A DNA stretch of 64,000 bases from Fictibacillus norfolkensis (GTDB lineage: Bacteria; Bacillota; Bacilli; Bacillales; Fictibacillaceae). Position numbers and translations under genes: made by a program. Positions 8,711-17,291 of the stretch are shown piece by piece. The notes beneath the pieces are model-generated. The model had not been told where the DNA came from. It saw nothing but the letters and a program-made list of their open reading frames with translations, and ran no database searches. The DNA lies in NCBI RefSeq assembly GCF_014836645.1, contig NZ_JACSQM010000001.1, forward strand, positions 62,001 through 126,000. Reading direction: 5' to 3'. Position 1 is the first letter of the stretch, and each line of letters opens with the position of its first letter.

Positions 8711-9232
8711 TTAGTTTTCTTTTAGAGTATCCTTTATTTGGTTCAACTGCTTTACAAACGGATAATAAATGAGTATCGCAAAGAAACCGTTTAAGATGAG
8801 GGTAGGCAACAATCTTTTATACAGGAATACATCTAACATCTGAGTACTGATTCCTATAAGACTGTTCAAACCGTAAACAAAAAACTCTAAAATGGAAACC
8901 CCTACTACGGACAGAAGCAAAGTCACGATCAAGTTCCCAAATAAATATCTTGAAAAAATTGATGTAATGTATGCTGTAGCAGCCATTGAAAACAAATACA
9001 CACCAATGATGTCTGTATACAAAAGGTCAGTGAGCAGACCAAAAGCAAGACCATACAAAAGTCCATATGTCGTGTTTACATATATGGCAACAAACAAGAT
9101 TAATACCATTGAAAAACGAGGAACCAGCTGCCAATCCATACTATTATCCTGTGGCAAGAAAGCTTGTACTAATGAGCTTTCACTTATAAAAGCTAAATAG
9201 ATAAGAAAAGGAAGAAAGACTTTTTTCATCAT
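8711..9232 (-). CDS. mreD: Rod shape-determining membrane protein MreD
   Basis: Hydrophobic 173-residue protein with about five transmembrane segments, part of the elongasome that directs cell-wall synthesis along the cylinder. Sequence identity in this family is low. The call rests on TYGLLYGLAFGLLTDLLY, hydropathy, length, and the 4 bp ATGA overlap with mreC. Confidence 0.9.
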   Translation of the reverse strand: MMKKVFLPFLIYLAFISESSLVQAFLPQDNSMDWQLVPRFSMVLILFVAIYVNTTYGLLYGLAFGLLTDLLYTDIIGVYLFSMAATAYITSIFSRYLFGNLIVTLLLSVVGVSILEFFVYGLNSLIGISTQMLDVFLYKRLLPTLILNGFFAILIYYPFVKQLNQIKDTLKEN

Positions 9233-10101
9233 TCTTCCTCCTTTTCTCTTAAACTTTCATCCACTGCAGGCATTTCACGTTCAAGCACCATCACATGATC
9301 AATATCATAAAGATCTGCTGAAGGCTTTAAATAAGCCGTTTGCGTTAAGCCCACTTCATCTGGTTCAATGTCAATAACTTCTCCGATGAGCAGGTTGGGC
9401 GGAAAGACATCTCCAAGACCAGAAGTAATGACCTTTTGGCCTTTCTTGATCTTTGCATCTACAGGAATCTTTTTAAACACTAACGCCTGTTTCTTTGCAT
9501 CATAACCTTCGATCGTTCCAAAGATGTTCTTCTCACCTTGAACGATGGCAGAGAAACGATTCGTACGATCATTATCACTGATCAACTGAACCGTTGATTG
9601 GAACAAGGAGACATTAGTAACTTTTCCAATAAATCCTTGCGGTGAAATGACTGCCATCTTTGGTTTAATACCATCTTTTTCCCCTTTGTTGATGTAGATA
9701 AATTGGTTCCATTGGTCAGGGGAACGGCCGATCACAGTCGCTTCTCTCACTTTAAAATCGGTGAGATCTTCTTCTTTGTCTAATTGTGCTTTAAGTGTTT
9801 CGTTTGTTTTTTTAGCTTCCTCATACTGTACATAAAGTTTTGCGTACTCATCTAACCTAGCTTTTAACATTTGATTCTCTTTGTAGAGTTGCTTCATTTC
9901 AGCTAAATTCTCAAAGAAACCCGCTAGTGTATTAGCGGGTTTATAGAAAATCGTTTGTGTTAGTCCTGCAGAATCTTTTAAAAACTGTTCAGGTAAGGTT
10001 AGGCTTTCCCTTTTTTTCATCGAAAAACCAATCAGAGCTACTAGAATAATAATACTGACTAGTAGAATGATAAGGCGTTTATTCGAAAAAAAATGTGGCA
10101 T
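9229..10101 (-). CDS. mreC: Rod shape-determining protein MreC
   Basis: Single-pass membrane protein of 290 residues that links MreB and MreD to penicillin-binding proteins outside the membrane. The N-terminal signal anchor (about 9-26) is followed by a coiled coil (about 62-112, MKQLYKENQMLKARLDEY). The beta-domain pair follows, with VIGRSPDQWNQFIYINKG and ITSGLGDVFPPNLLIGEV. It lies 14 bp downstream of mreB and overlaps mreD. Confidence 0.95.
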   Translation of the reverse strand: MPHFFSNKRLIILLVSIIILVALIGFSMKKRESLTLPEQFLKDSAGLTQTIFYKPANTLAGFFENLAEMKQLYKENQMLKARLDEYAKLYVQYEEAKKTNETLKAQLDKEEDLTDFKVREATVIGRSPDQWNQFIYINKGEKDGIKPKMAVISPQGFIGKVTNVSLFQSTVQLISDNDRTNRFSAIVQGEKNIFGTIEGYDAKKQALVFKKIPVDAKIKKGQKVITSGLGDVFPPNLLIGEVIDIEPDEVGLTQTAYLKPSADLYDIDHVMVLEREMPAVDESLREKEEE

Positions 10102-10115
10102 GAAAATACACCTAC

Positions 10116-11153
10116 TTACTTGGATTTAGATCTAGAAGTTATACCAGCCTTGGATTTAAAAAGGTGCAGGTTTTCAAGCGCACGGCCAGTCCCAACTGCT
10201 ACACAATCCAACGCGTTCTCAGCCACGATAACAGGCATCTTCGTCTCTTCACTGATTACTTTATCCAAGTTTCTTAATAAAGCACCTCCACCAGTTAGAA
10301 CAATACCGCGATCCATAATGTCAGCAGCAAGTTCAGGTGGTGTTTTCTCAAGAGTTACTTTAACAGCATCCATGATGCTATTAACAGTATCACGCAACGC
10401 ACTGGAAACTTCTTCCGCCGTAATCGTAATCGTTTTTGGAAGACCTGTCAACAAATCTCTACCGCGGATGTCCATATCCTCGATACCATCAGGAGTACCA
10501 GCTGAACCGACCTCTAGTTTAAGTGTTTCAGCTGTTCTTTCACCGATCATAAGATTGTAAGTCTTTTTAATGTAAGCGATGATTGCGTCATCCATTTCAT
10601 CTCCAGCAATTCGGATAGACTGGCTAGTCACAATTCCACCTAGTGAAATAATTGCAACTTCAGTCGTACCCCCACCGATATCAACGACCATGCTTCCTGT
10701 TGGCTCCCATACAGGAAGATCTGCGCCAATTGCAGCAGCAAAAGGTTCTTCAATCGTATAAGCTTCACGAGCTCCCGCTTGTTTAGTCGCATCTTCTACC
10801 GCACGTTTTTCAACTGCAGTAATCCCTGATGGTACGCAGACCATCACATAAGGTTTACGTGCGAAAACAGAGCGGTTTTTTTGGGCTTGCTGAATAAAAT
10901 ATTTCATCATTGTAGCTGTTGTTTCAAAATCAGCAATAACTCCATCTTTCATTGGTCGTACGGCAACGATATTACCAGGAGTACGTCCAATCATATTCTT
11001 AGCAGCATTACCAACTGCTTCGATTGAACCTGTGTCAGTACGCAAAGCAACAACGGAAGGTTCACGCACAACAACACCCTTGCCCTTCACGTAAACAAGT
11101 GTGTTTGCAGTTCCTAAATCAATTCCTAAATCTCTTGAAAATCCACCAAACAT
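10116..11153 (-). CDS. mreB: Rod shape-determining actin homologue MreB
   Basis: Actin-like filament protein of 345 residues that organises lateral wall synthesis. It begins [21 protein letters not shown], containing the phosphate-1 motif, and later has [17 protein letters not shown] and the [10 protein letters not shown] adenosine motif. Length is normal. A candidate sigma-A promoter lies 41 bp upstream, and radC ends 72 bp upstream in the same direction. Confidence 0.97.
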   Translation of the reverse strand: MFGGFSRDLGIDLGTANTLVYVKGKGVVVREPSVVALRTDTGSIEAVGNAAKNMIGRTPGNIVAVRPMKDGVIADFETTATMMKYFIQQAQKNRSVFARKPYVMVCVPSGITAVEKRAVEDATKQAGAREAYTIEEPFAAAIGADLPVWEPTGSMVVDIGGGTTEVAIISLGGIVTSQSIRIAGDEMDDAIIAYIKKTYNLMIGERTAETLKLEVGSAGTPDGIEDMDIRGRDLLTGLPKTITITAEEVSSALRDTVNSIMDAVKVTLEKTPPELAADIMDRGIVLTGGGALLRNLDKVISEETKMPVIVAENALDCVAVGTGRALENLHLFKSKAGITSRSKSK

Positions 11154-11193
11154 TTATGTAGACTCCTTTCATCAAGCAAAACTCATAAGTTTG

Positions 11194-11223
11194 ATTATAC
11201 GCTAAAAAACAAACAAAAGACAA
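11194..11223 (-). promoter_or_regulatory. Candidate promoter of mreBCD-minCD
   Basis: TTGTCT (11218-11223), an 18 bp spacer and a perfect TATAAT (11194-11199) lie on the minus strand in the short radC-mreB gap. The -35 match is weak. Confidence 0.5.
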
Positions 11224-11225
11224 TG

Positions 11226-11915
11226 TTAAACATATCCTTTTTCTTTTAAACTTACGTATCTTTGATCACCGATTATGATGTGATCTAACACTTCAATTCC
11301 CAACATCTTTCCGCACTCTACTAATCTTTTTGTTACTTCAATATCTTCCCTGCTTGGAGCAGGATCACCGCTCGGATGATTATGAAAGCAGATGATTGAA
11401 GCACTCGAGCGTTTAAAGCCTTCTTTAAATACTTCTCGCGGATGTACAATAGAGGTATTTAGACTTCCTATAAATACTGTTTTTTTATGAAGCACTTGAT
11501 TTTTAGTGTTTAAATACAAACAAACGAAGTGTTCTTGCTGTAAAAAACGTAGTTCATCCATCAGATATCGAGCACCATCTTCAGGTGAACGTATCGTGTA
11601 CCTTTCTTCAAACTGAAGACGGCTGATACGTTTTCCAAGCTCGATAGCAGCCATCAGTTCCACTGCTTTTGCAGATCCTATACCGTTGATCTCTTTCAAT
11701 TCACCAATTGTTGCTTCTTTTAGCTGCCTTAATCCTTCAAATTGCTGAATGATATGATGGGCAAGCTGGATTGCCGACATTTGCTTCGTACCCGTCCTTA
11801 AAAGAATAGCTAACAATTCATAGTTGGAGAGTGCTTCAGGACCATCATTTAAAAGTCTTTCTCGCGGTCTCTCCTGTAATGGGTAATCTTTTATCATAAG
11901 CGGCTTCGTTACCAC
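11226..11915 (-). CDS. radC: RadC family JAB-domain protein
   Basis: 229-residue protein with an N-terminal helix-hairpin-helix region (ELKEINGIGSAKAVELMAAIEL) and a C-terminal JAB/MPN metalloprotease-like domain with HNHPSGDPAPSREDIE. The molecular role is unsettled; the older DNA-repair assignment has not held up well. It lies between maf and mreB as in B. subtilis. The start MVTKPLMIKDY has a GGGGGGA site upstream. Confidence 0.93.
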   Translation of the reverse strand: MVTKPLMIKDYPLQERPRERLLNDGPEALSNYELLAILLRTGTKQMSAIQLAHHIIQQFEGLRQLKEATIGELKEINGIGSAKAVELMAAIELGKRISRLQFEERYTIRSPEDGARYLMDELRFLQQEHFVCLYLNTKNQVLHKKTVFIGSLNTSIVHPREVFKEGFKRSSASIICFHNHPSGDPAPSREDIEVTKRLVECGKMLGIEVLDHIIIGDQRYVSLKEKGYV

Positions 11916-11929
11916 TTACGTCCCCCCTA

Positions 11930-12520
11930 TTATTCAGTCTTCGTGACTGACTCGGTGAATGAAAATCCGAAATCTTTTAGTGATCGAACCACCTTAGAGA
12001 TCGGTAATCCTACAACATTAAAGTAATCACCATCGATTTTCTCAACTAATAGCGATCCAGACCCTTGGATTCCATAACTGCCAGCTTTATCAAATGGTTC
12101 ACCGGTGTTTAAATACCAATCAATCGTATTTTCATCTAAAGTGTAGAAAGTAACACTTGTCTTAACAGAGAAAATCACTTTTTTTGTTTGATCTATTAAA
12201 CAGACTCCCGTGTAAACTTCATGTGTTTGACCTGAGAGCATCCTTAACATATCGGCAGCTTCAATCCGATCCTTCGGTTTGCCAAGACGATTATTCTGAT
12301 AAGATACAATTGTATCTGCACCTAAGACCACACAGTCTGGTTTTCGAGTAAAAATGTCAGCAGCTTTCTGTTCAGCCAGTGATTCAACCAATCGACTTGG
12401 AGTAAGGGAAAGATCCATTTTTTCTTCAAGTGTACTTGGATACGTTTCAAATGGAAGAAGCGTTAATGACAGAAGTTCAAATCTTCGAGGTGAAGCAGAG
12501 GCTAATATGAGGCGTTTCAT
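11930..12520 (-). CDS. maf: Maf nucleotide pyrophosphatase
   Basis: House-cleaning nucleoside triphosphate pyrophosphatase of 196 residues, linked to septum inhibition in Bacillus. The ATG at 12520 follows AAAGGTGA; an in-frame ATG at 12535 lacks a ribosome binding site. The signature LASASPRRFELL opens the protein. VVLGADTIVSYQNNRLGKP and DKAGSYGIQGSGSLLVEKIDGDY are the substrate-binding segments. radC begins 14 bp downstream. Confidence 0.94.
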   Translation of the reverse strand: MKRLILASASPRRFELLSLTLLPFETYPSTLEEKMDLSLTPSRLVESLAEQKAADIFTRKPDCVVLGADTIVSYQNNRLGKPKDRIEAADMLRMLSGQTHEVYTGVCLIDQTKKVIFSVKTSVTFYTLDENTIDWYLNTGEPFDKAGSYGIQGSGSLLVEKIDGDYFNVVGLPISKVVRSLKDFGFSFTESVTKTE

Positions 12521-12761
12521 GTAATCACCTTTCATCTAATTCATTGATGTATAGTTACGTACAGATTTACAATAGCAAACTTGTTAAAATTAGACAAATT
12601 ACGCCGAAAAACATACTTCTATTAGTTTTTCGGTTCTTTACCGGATTTTATGTGGGCAAATGATTAAATTCATTGACGAATTCCGACAAAATTCTTAAAA
12701 GCTATCAATCAACACATTTTATTTTACACTTATTTCTTTCACACCCAATCTTGTTGAACAC

Positions 12762-12793
12762 TAAAAAAGTACGACTCAAAAATCGAGCCATAC
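12762..12793 (-). terminator. Terminator of spoIIB, separated from it by a repeat copy
   Basis: GTATGGCTC and GAGTCGTAC pair over nine positions (two G-T) with a 7-base loop, followed on the minus strand by TTTTTT. It lies 190 bp beyond the spoIIB stop because repeat copy E intervenes. The remaining 12,521-12,761 stretch shows only a weak promoter-like TTGTCT-17-TATTGT near 12,574-12,602 in front of maf. Confidence 0.75.
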
Positions 12794-12821
12794 CCTAATT
12801 TTCTTTAGTTTCTTCTTTTTT

Positions 12822-12975
12822 AAAAGATTGTTGCTTTCTAAGCATTGTCTCCTTTGACAGGTGAGACACTTAAGAGTGAAACGTACGAATGTGGCTCACC
12901 GCCTGCGCCACGGAAAGCGAGCAACTGGAACGGAAATTAACTACTCCCAAAAGCAACAAAGTTTACGTAGACAGC
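12822..12975. repeat. Interspersed repeat, copy E with internal deletion
   Basis: Matches copy C at 36.73-36.93 kb on both flanks, including the outer arms AAAAGATTGT and AAAAGCAACAAAG. It lacks about 48 bp between TTTGACAG and GTGAGACAC, so it has lost the left inner GTTGATT end. It is inserted directly after the spoIIB stop codon. Confidence 0.8.
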
Positions 12976-12979
12976 CCTT

Positions 12980-13975
12980 TTAGTTTAATGTTGCAAGCAG
13001 CTTCGTATATGACTGCAGGCTATCCATTGCTTTTTGCTGAAACGCCCAGTTCAGTTCTCCCTTTTTTGAATCCTTTAACGCTAGAAAAGCTCCTTCAAGC
13101 TGCTTTTCAAATTCTGATGCTGCTTTCGTTGTACTTTCACTCCACTTGCCTTTTTGCCCTTTTCCATATTCTTTCCACTTGTTAAAATCACTAAGTGTCC
13201 GATCAAGACCTGATCCACTTGCTTCTGGCATCTGAGAAAGGGTGAGTGTATTTTGAAGTAGAATCTGACCATTCGTAAAATAGGTTTCATCTAACTTTGT
13301 TGGTGTTTTCAATTGATCAAAAGAAAACGAGAGCGATTTAAAAAGCGGCTTATCCATTTCTTTTTGGTAAGCATCATTAAATTTATCCAATTGATGCTTC
13401 TCATTACCAATGCCCACAATTACAGAATACTTCTCTTCCGATTTAAAAATAACTGCTGAAAACCCTTTTTCTTCTATTGATTTCACAACTCCTTCAGCTC
13501 GATCCTTTGATGAGAAGACACCCGCTTGCAGTGCCGAGAAATTTAATTTTATCGGCCTTATCGTTACAGATTTGCCAGTATCAGCTGCTTTTTCTGTATG
13601 AACCGTTGAAGCTTCTGTCACTTTATCTCCAGCTTCCGTGATATCTGAAGAGAATACCGTTAAGACTAATATCCCTAATATGGTTCCCGTCACGATAGCC
13701 CCCATTATTGCTGCAACAATTTGCTTAGGAAAGCCTTTCCCACTGTTCGGAACAAGGAAGCTTGTCCTCTTGTTTAGCACATGTCCGTTCTTTCTTTTGA
13801 AAAAGTTTTCACGTTTCTTGAGAGAAGTTGTCAGGATCGTATATCCTCCTCTGTTCACTTCCTCGATGGCAGCAGCAACCTCATCATTATGAACGGGTTG
13901 TTCGTTAACAGGTGTTTGATCTTCACTATAGTTCGTTTCTTTACCATTGATTAAGATGGATATCTCTTGTTTCAT
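12980..13975 (-). CDS. spoIIB: Stage II sporulation protein SpoIIB (SPOR domain)
   Basis: Forespore-engulfment protein that localises to the division septum. The 331-residue product has a charged cytosolic N-terminus, one transmembrane segment (about 86-108) and an extracellular SPOR peptidoglycan-binding domain (about 149-225, NFSALQAGVFSSKDRAEGVV). A lysine-rich, helical C-terminal part follows. Its place upstream of maf matches B. subtilis spoIIB, which supports the name despite low sequence conservation. Confidence 0.85.
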   Translation of the reverse strand: MKQEISILINGKETNYSEDQTPVNEQPVHNDEVAAAIEEVNRGGYTILTTSLKKRENFFKRKNGHVLNKRTSFLVPNSGKGFPKQIVAAIMGAIVTGTILGILVLTVFSSDITEAGDKVTEASTVHTEKAADTGKSVTIRPIKLNFSALQAGVFSSKDRAEGVVKSIEEKGFSAVIFKSEEKYSVIVGIGNEKHQLDKFNDAYQKEMDKPLFKSLSFSFDQLKTPTKLDETYFTNGQILLQNTLTLSQMPEASGSGLDRTLSDFNKWKEYGKGQKGKWSESTTKAASEFEKQLEGAFLALKDSKKGELNWAFQQKAMDSLQSYTKLLATLN

Positions 13976-14052
13976 ATCATCCGCTCCTCTCTATCATCTA
14001 CTAAAACATATGCTTTTTTCGTTTTAATAGAACAAGAAAAAGGTAGGAACAT

Positions 14053-14082
14053 AAAAAAATCTAGGGAGAATACTCCCTAGAT
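14053..14082 (-). terminator. Terminator of the diguanylate cyclase gene
   Basis: ATCTAGGGAG and CTCCCTAGAT form a perfect 10 bp stem with a 4-base loop, followed by seven T on the minus strand, 3 bp after the stop codon. Confidence 0.93.
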
Positions 14083-14085
14083 TCT

Positions 14086-15807
14086 TTATCCGATATAAGC
14101 GGCAACTTTATTTCTTCCTTGTTGTTTTGCGCCTGTATACATGGCGCGATCTGCGTTTCGTACTAATGTGAGTGCATCTTCTCCTTGATGAGGAGCGGTT
14201 GCAACACCGATGCTAGCTGTTATGTAGATGGTATGTCTGCATTGATCGGTGAGGTCATTATATATATCAAATCCTTGATCTGAAATAACAGAACGCAGTT
14301 GTTCAGCTACTTGGATACCTGCTCTGTCCCCTGATTCAGGCAGCAAGATAATAAATTCTTCCCCACCATATCTTGCGACCGTTCCTCGATCACCAATAAA
14401 TTCTTCTAGCCTTCTAGCCAAGAGAATCAATACTTCATTCCCGCTTTGGTGACCATATGTATCATTTACTTTTTTGAAGTGATCGATATCCAATAAGATG
14501 ATCGAGAACTGTTTTCTAAAATATTCATAGTTTTGGTACATTTCGGTTAGAATGCTCTCAAAATAACGGTAGTTATATAAACCTGTTAAAGGGCATTGTT
14601 CACTTTTTAACTTTGTGGATTCGTAGTTTCTTGCATTATCGATCGCTACTGCTAAATAGTTTGCTAAGATCTCAAGGATGATCAAGTGATGCTTTTGAAA
14701 AGCGTGCTTTTCTTTTGAAGCAAAAGTGATAATACCTACGATCTTTTGATTTCTAATCATCGGAACGGAGAGTACAGAATGTGCTTTTCCTTGAAAGAAA
14801 ACGTCTGATATCTGTCTCCATGGCTTCAATTTGCTATAACGAATACTCTTACCTGTCGACCAAACTCTTCCACTGATCGCTTCATGTTTTTTTATAGGAA
14901 CTGTGGTGAGAATTCCTTCTTCACTTTCATATTGTCGAATGATTTTTAGATGTTCACCTGCATCAGCATCATAAATGAAAGCAAAATCAACATTCATAAA
15001 ACCAATTAGCCTTTCTATAAAAACATCTAGTATATGGTTCACCTTTAAATGTTCAGAAAGCTGCTGACCGATCTCACTCGCTTTTTGAAGAGCATCGTTA
15101 ATCTGTTGACTAACATGATAGAGGTTAATAATGATAGATAATGAAAGAAATGGTAGACCGACATAGAAGATTCCTGGCCGCCCCAGTTGAGAGTATAGAA
15201 CATATAGCATGAGACCTACAGGAATAGCTAGAACTTCAGATACGAAGTCCCAAACTGCATCACGCTCAAAAAAAGCAACATCTTCTTCGTATAGTACTTT
15301 TACGATGAAGTAAAGACCAACGTGATTTAAGACTAACCCCGTTAATACATAAGCCACTACAGGGATCAAATTAATAGATTCGTCTACTGCAAACGGTCCA
15401 ACTTCACCTCCTAAGAGATGAAAGACAGTGCTTTCACAGATGATTAACCATGAAAACATGAGGGTGTTCGCCATATATCTGTAATATTCTTTTATAACAT
15501 GAACTTTCAATGAGATGAACATCGCAATTAATGCTAAGAGTGTTACATATAAGGCAACTGTTAATCCGTAATATAAGAATACAGCTAGATTGATACCTGA
15601 CATGAAGGAAATGTTCGTATCCATTACTTTGATCGGGAAACAAGATACAACGATCGCCAAAAAACTTATGATACCAAGATCGATTACATTGATATCAGGC
15701 TGATTACTCGTCATCTGAACAGCCGTCCAAATCGCGAGTGGAAATAGAAAAATCCATACTGCTGTAAGAAGCATACGTTTGTTTCGATTTGCCATTCGAG
15801 ACGCCAT
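14086..15807 (-). CDS. Membrane GAF-GGDEF diguanylate cyclase
   Basis: Predicted cyclic-di-GMP synthase of 573 residues. The N-terminal 230 residues contain about seven or eight membrane segments (a MASE-like sensor). A GAF domain (about 255-395) follows, then a GGDEF domain with CPLTGLYNYRYFE, LDIDHFKKVNDTYGH and the active-site RYGGEEF. No RxxD inhibitory site precedes the active site, so product feedback there is not expected. Transcribed alone: it has its own terminator and 108 bp separates it from folC. In B. subtilis this place holds the prepilin peptidase gene comC, which is absent here. The signal it senses is unknown. Confidence 0.9.
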   Translation of the reverse strand: MASRMANRNKRMLLTAVWIFLFPLAIWTAVQMTSNQPDINVIDLGIISFLAIVVSCFPIKVMDTNISFMSGINLAVFLYYGLTVALYVTLLALIAMFISLKVHVIKEYYRYMANTLMFSWLIICESTVFHLLGGEVGPFAVDESINLIPVVAYVLTGLVLNHVGLYFIVKVLYEEDVAFFERDAVWDFVSEVLAIPVGLMLYVLYSQLGRPGIFYVGLPFLSLSIIINLYHVSQQINDALQKASEIGQQLSEHLKVNHILDVFIERLIGFMNVDFAFIYDADAGEHLKIIRQYESEEGILTTVPIKKHEAISGRVWSTGKSIRYSKLKPWRQISDVFFQGKAHSVLSVPMIRNQKIVGIITFASKEKHAFQKHHLIILEILANYLAVAIDNARNYESTKLKSEQCPLTGLYNYRYFESILTEMYQNYEYFRKQFSIILLDIDHFKKVNDTYGHQSGNEVLILLARRLEEFIGDRGTVARYGGEEFIILLPESGDRAGIQVAEQLRSVISDQGFDIYNDLTDQCRHTIYITASIGVATAPHQGEDALTLVRNADRAMYTGAKQQGRNKVAAYIG

Positions 15808-15915
15808 TATCTTATCCCCCTTTCATATAATGAACGTTTAAAATACACATCTTTTTTACTAGGACAAATTCATTATCTTTTATTTTATCAAAAGTTCTAA
15901 AAATTACAATAAATG

Positions 15916-17214
15916 TTATTCCAAATTATGAAATGTTTTTCTGATTTCTGAAATAAAGTATAGCGATCCTGTAATAATGAGAACATCATCTTTCTGTAAT
16001 TGGTCTTTTATATGCTGTAATGCTTTATTCCAAGAAGAGATGCTATATGAATTTCCCAGGGGACTTTCTCTCAATAATTGTTCTGCAGATGCTGCTCTTG
16101 GAAAATCAAAGGTCGTAAAGCATGCTTCGTAAATGACACTGACTAAATCCTGCAACATTGTTGCATACGCCTTATCCTCTAAAGCCGCAAACAAAAGAAA
16201 GATTCGCTTTTCTCCATAATGATTGTTCAGAGTTTGTTTAAGAGCTGCAACACCTTGTTCGTTATGAGCTCCGTCAATTATTATATCGGGTGAATGTGAT
16301 ACTTTTTCAAACCTTCCAGCCCAATTTGCTTTACGAAGTCCATCCGTTATCGCAGAGAGCGAAACTTCGAATCTATGAGCTCTTGTTAAGAACTTAACAG
16401 ATGCAACCGCTAATCCTGCATTCTTGATCTGGTGCGTTCCCATCATAGAAATGTCAAATTCCATACTTTTTTTATTTTCCGTATCTGTATAGATAAATCT
16501 CTCACCACTATTTGTACTCTCAATGTGCTCAATAGAAAAATCACGATCAAGGAAGTAGTTCTGTGCATTCATTTCTTTCGCTTTAAGTTGGATGACTTCA
16601 CGTGCTTCAGTTTGATCGGCTGTTGTAATTACGGGTACATCCTGCTTGATGATCCCAGCCTTTTGAAATGCTATCTCTTTGAGCGTTTCACCGAGTATGC
16701 CCATATGATCAAATCCTATATTGGTGATGATGCTTAAAATAGGCGTTATCACGTTAGTAGAATCGTATAGACCTCCAAGTCCTGTTTCGTATACAACGAT
16801 ATCAGGTTGTTTATCAGCGAAGTAAAGCAGTGAAATGACGGTAATCACTTCAAACTCAGTAGGGCTACCTAGATCCGTTAAAGCAACTTCTTCAACGAGG
16901 GGTTTTACAATTCTTACATAATGAAGCAGCTTTTCATCTGAAATAGGTATTCTGTTCAGCGATACTCTCTCATTGAAGGAAATGAGATAAGGAGATGTAA
17001 ATGTACCTACCGAATAACCCGCTTCATTCATGATGCTTCTTATATACTCTACAGTCGATCCCTTACCGTTCGTCCCAGCAATATGTATACTTCTTATCTT
17101 TTTTTCAGGATTTCCAGTTCGTTCTAAAAGCCATTCCACTCGTTTAAGTCCTGGTTTGACACCAAATTTTAATAAGCTATGAATCCACTCTAATGCTTCT
17201 CGATATGTATCCAC
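15916..17214 (-). CDS. folC: Folylpolyglutamate synthase / dihydrofolate synthase
   Basis: Adds glutamate to dihydropteroate and folates, giving polyglutamylated coenzymes. The 432-residue product has the Mur-ligase-like P-loop GTNGKGSTVEYI and the folate loop TSPYLISFNERV. IDGAHNEQGVAALK begins the C-terminal domain. The start is GTG at 17214 after GGCGGA. It lies downstream of valS as in B. subtilis, with a weak hairpin between them that could let part of the transcripts continue. Confidence 0.96.
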   Translation of the reverse strand: MDTYREALEWIHSLLKFGVKPGLKRVEWLLERTGNPEKKIRSIHIAGTNGKGSTVEYIRSIMNEAGYSVGTFTSPYLISFNERVSLNRIPISDEKLLHYVRIVKPLVEEVALTDLGSPTEFEVITVISLLYFADKQPDIVVYETGLGGLYDSTNVITPILSIITNIGFDHMGILGETLKEIAFQKAGIIKQDVPVITTADQTEAREVIQLKAKEMNAQNYFLDRDFSIEHIESTNSGERFIYTDTENKKSMEFDISMMGTHQIKNAGLAVASVKFLTRAHRFEVSLSAITDGLRKANWAGRFEKVSHSPDIIIDGAHNEQGVAALKQTLNNHYGEKRIFLLFAALEDKAYATMLQDLVSVIYEACFTTFDFPRAASAEQLLRESPLGNSYSISSWNKALQHIKDQLQKDDVLIITGSLYFISEIRKTFHNLE

Positions 17215-17245
17215 GTTAATTCCGCCTTTCTTTAACCATAAAGAA

Positions 17246-17275
17246 GGCGAATCCCTGCTGAAATAAGGATTCGCC
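17246..17275 (-). terminator. Weak terminator between valS and folC
   Basis: GGCGAATCC and GGATTCGCC form a 9 bp stem with a 12-base loop, followed on the minus strand by TTCTTTA. The poor T-run suggests partial termination. Confidence 0.5.
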
Positions 17276-17291
17276 TCATATAGATGATGTG

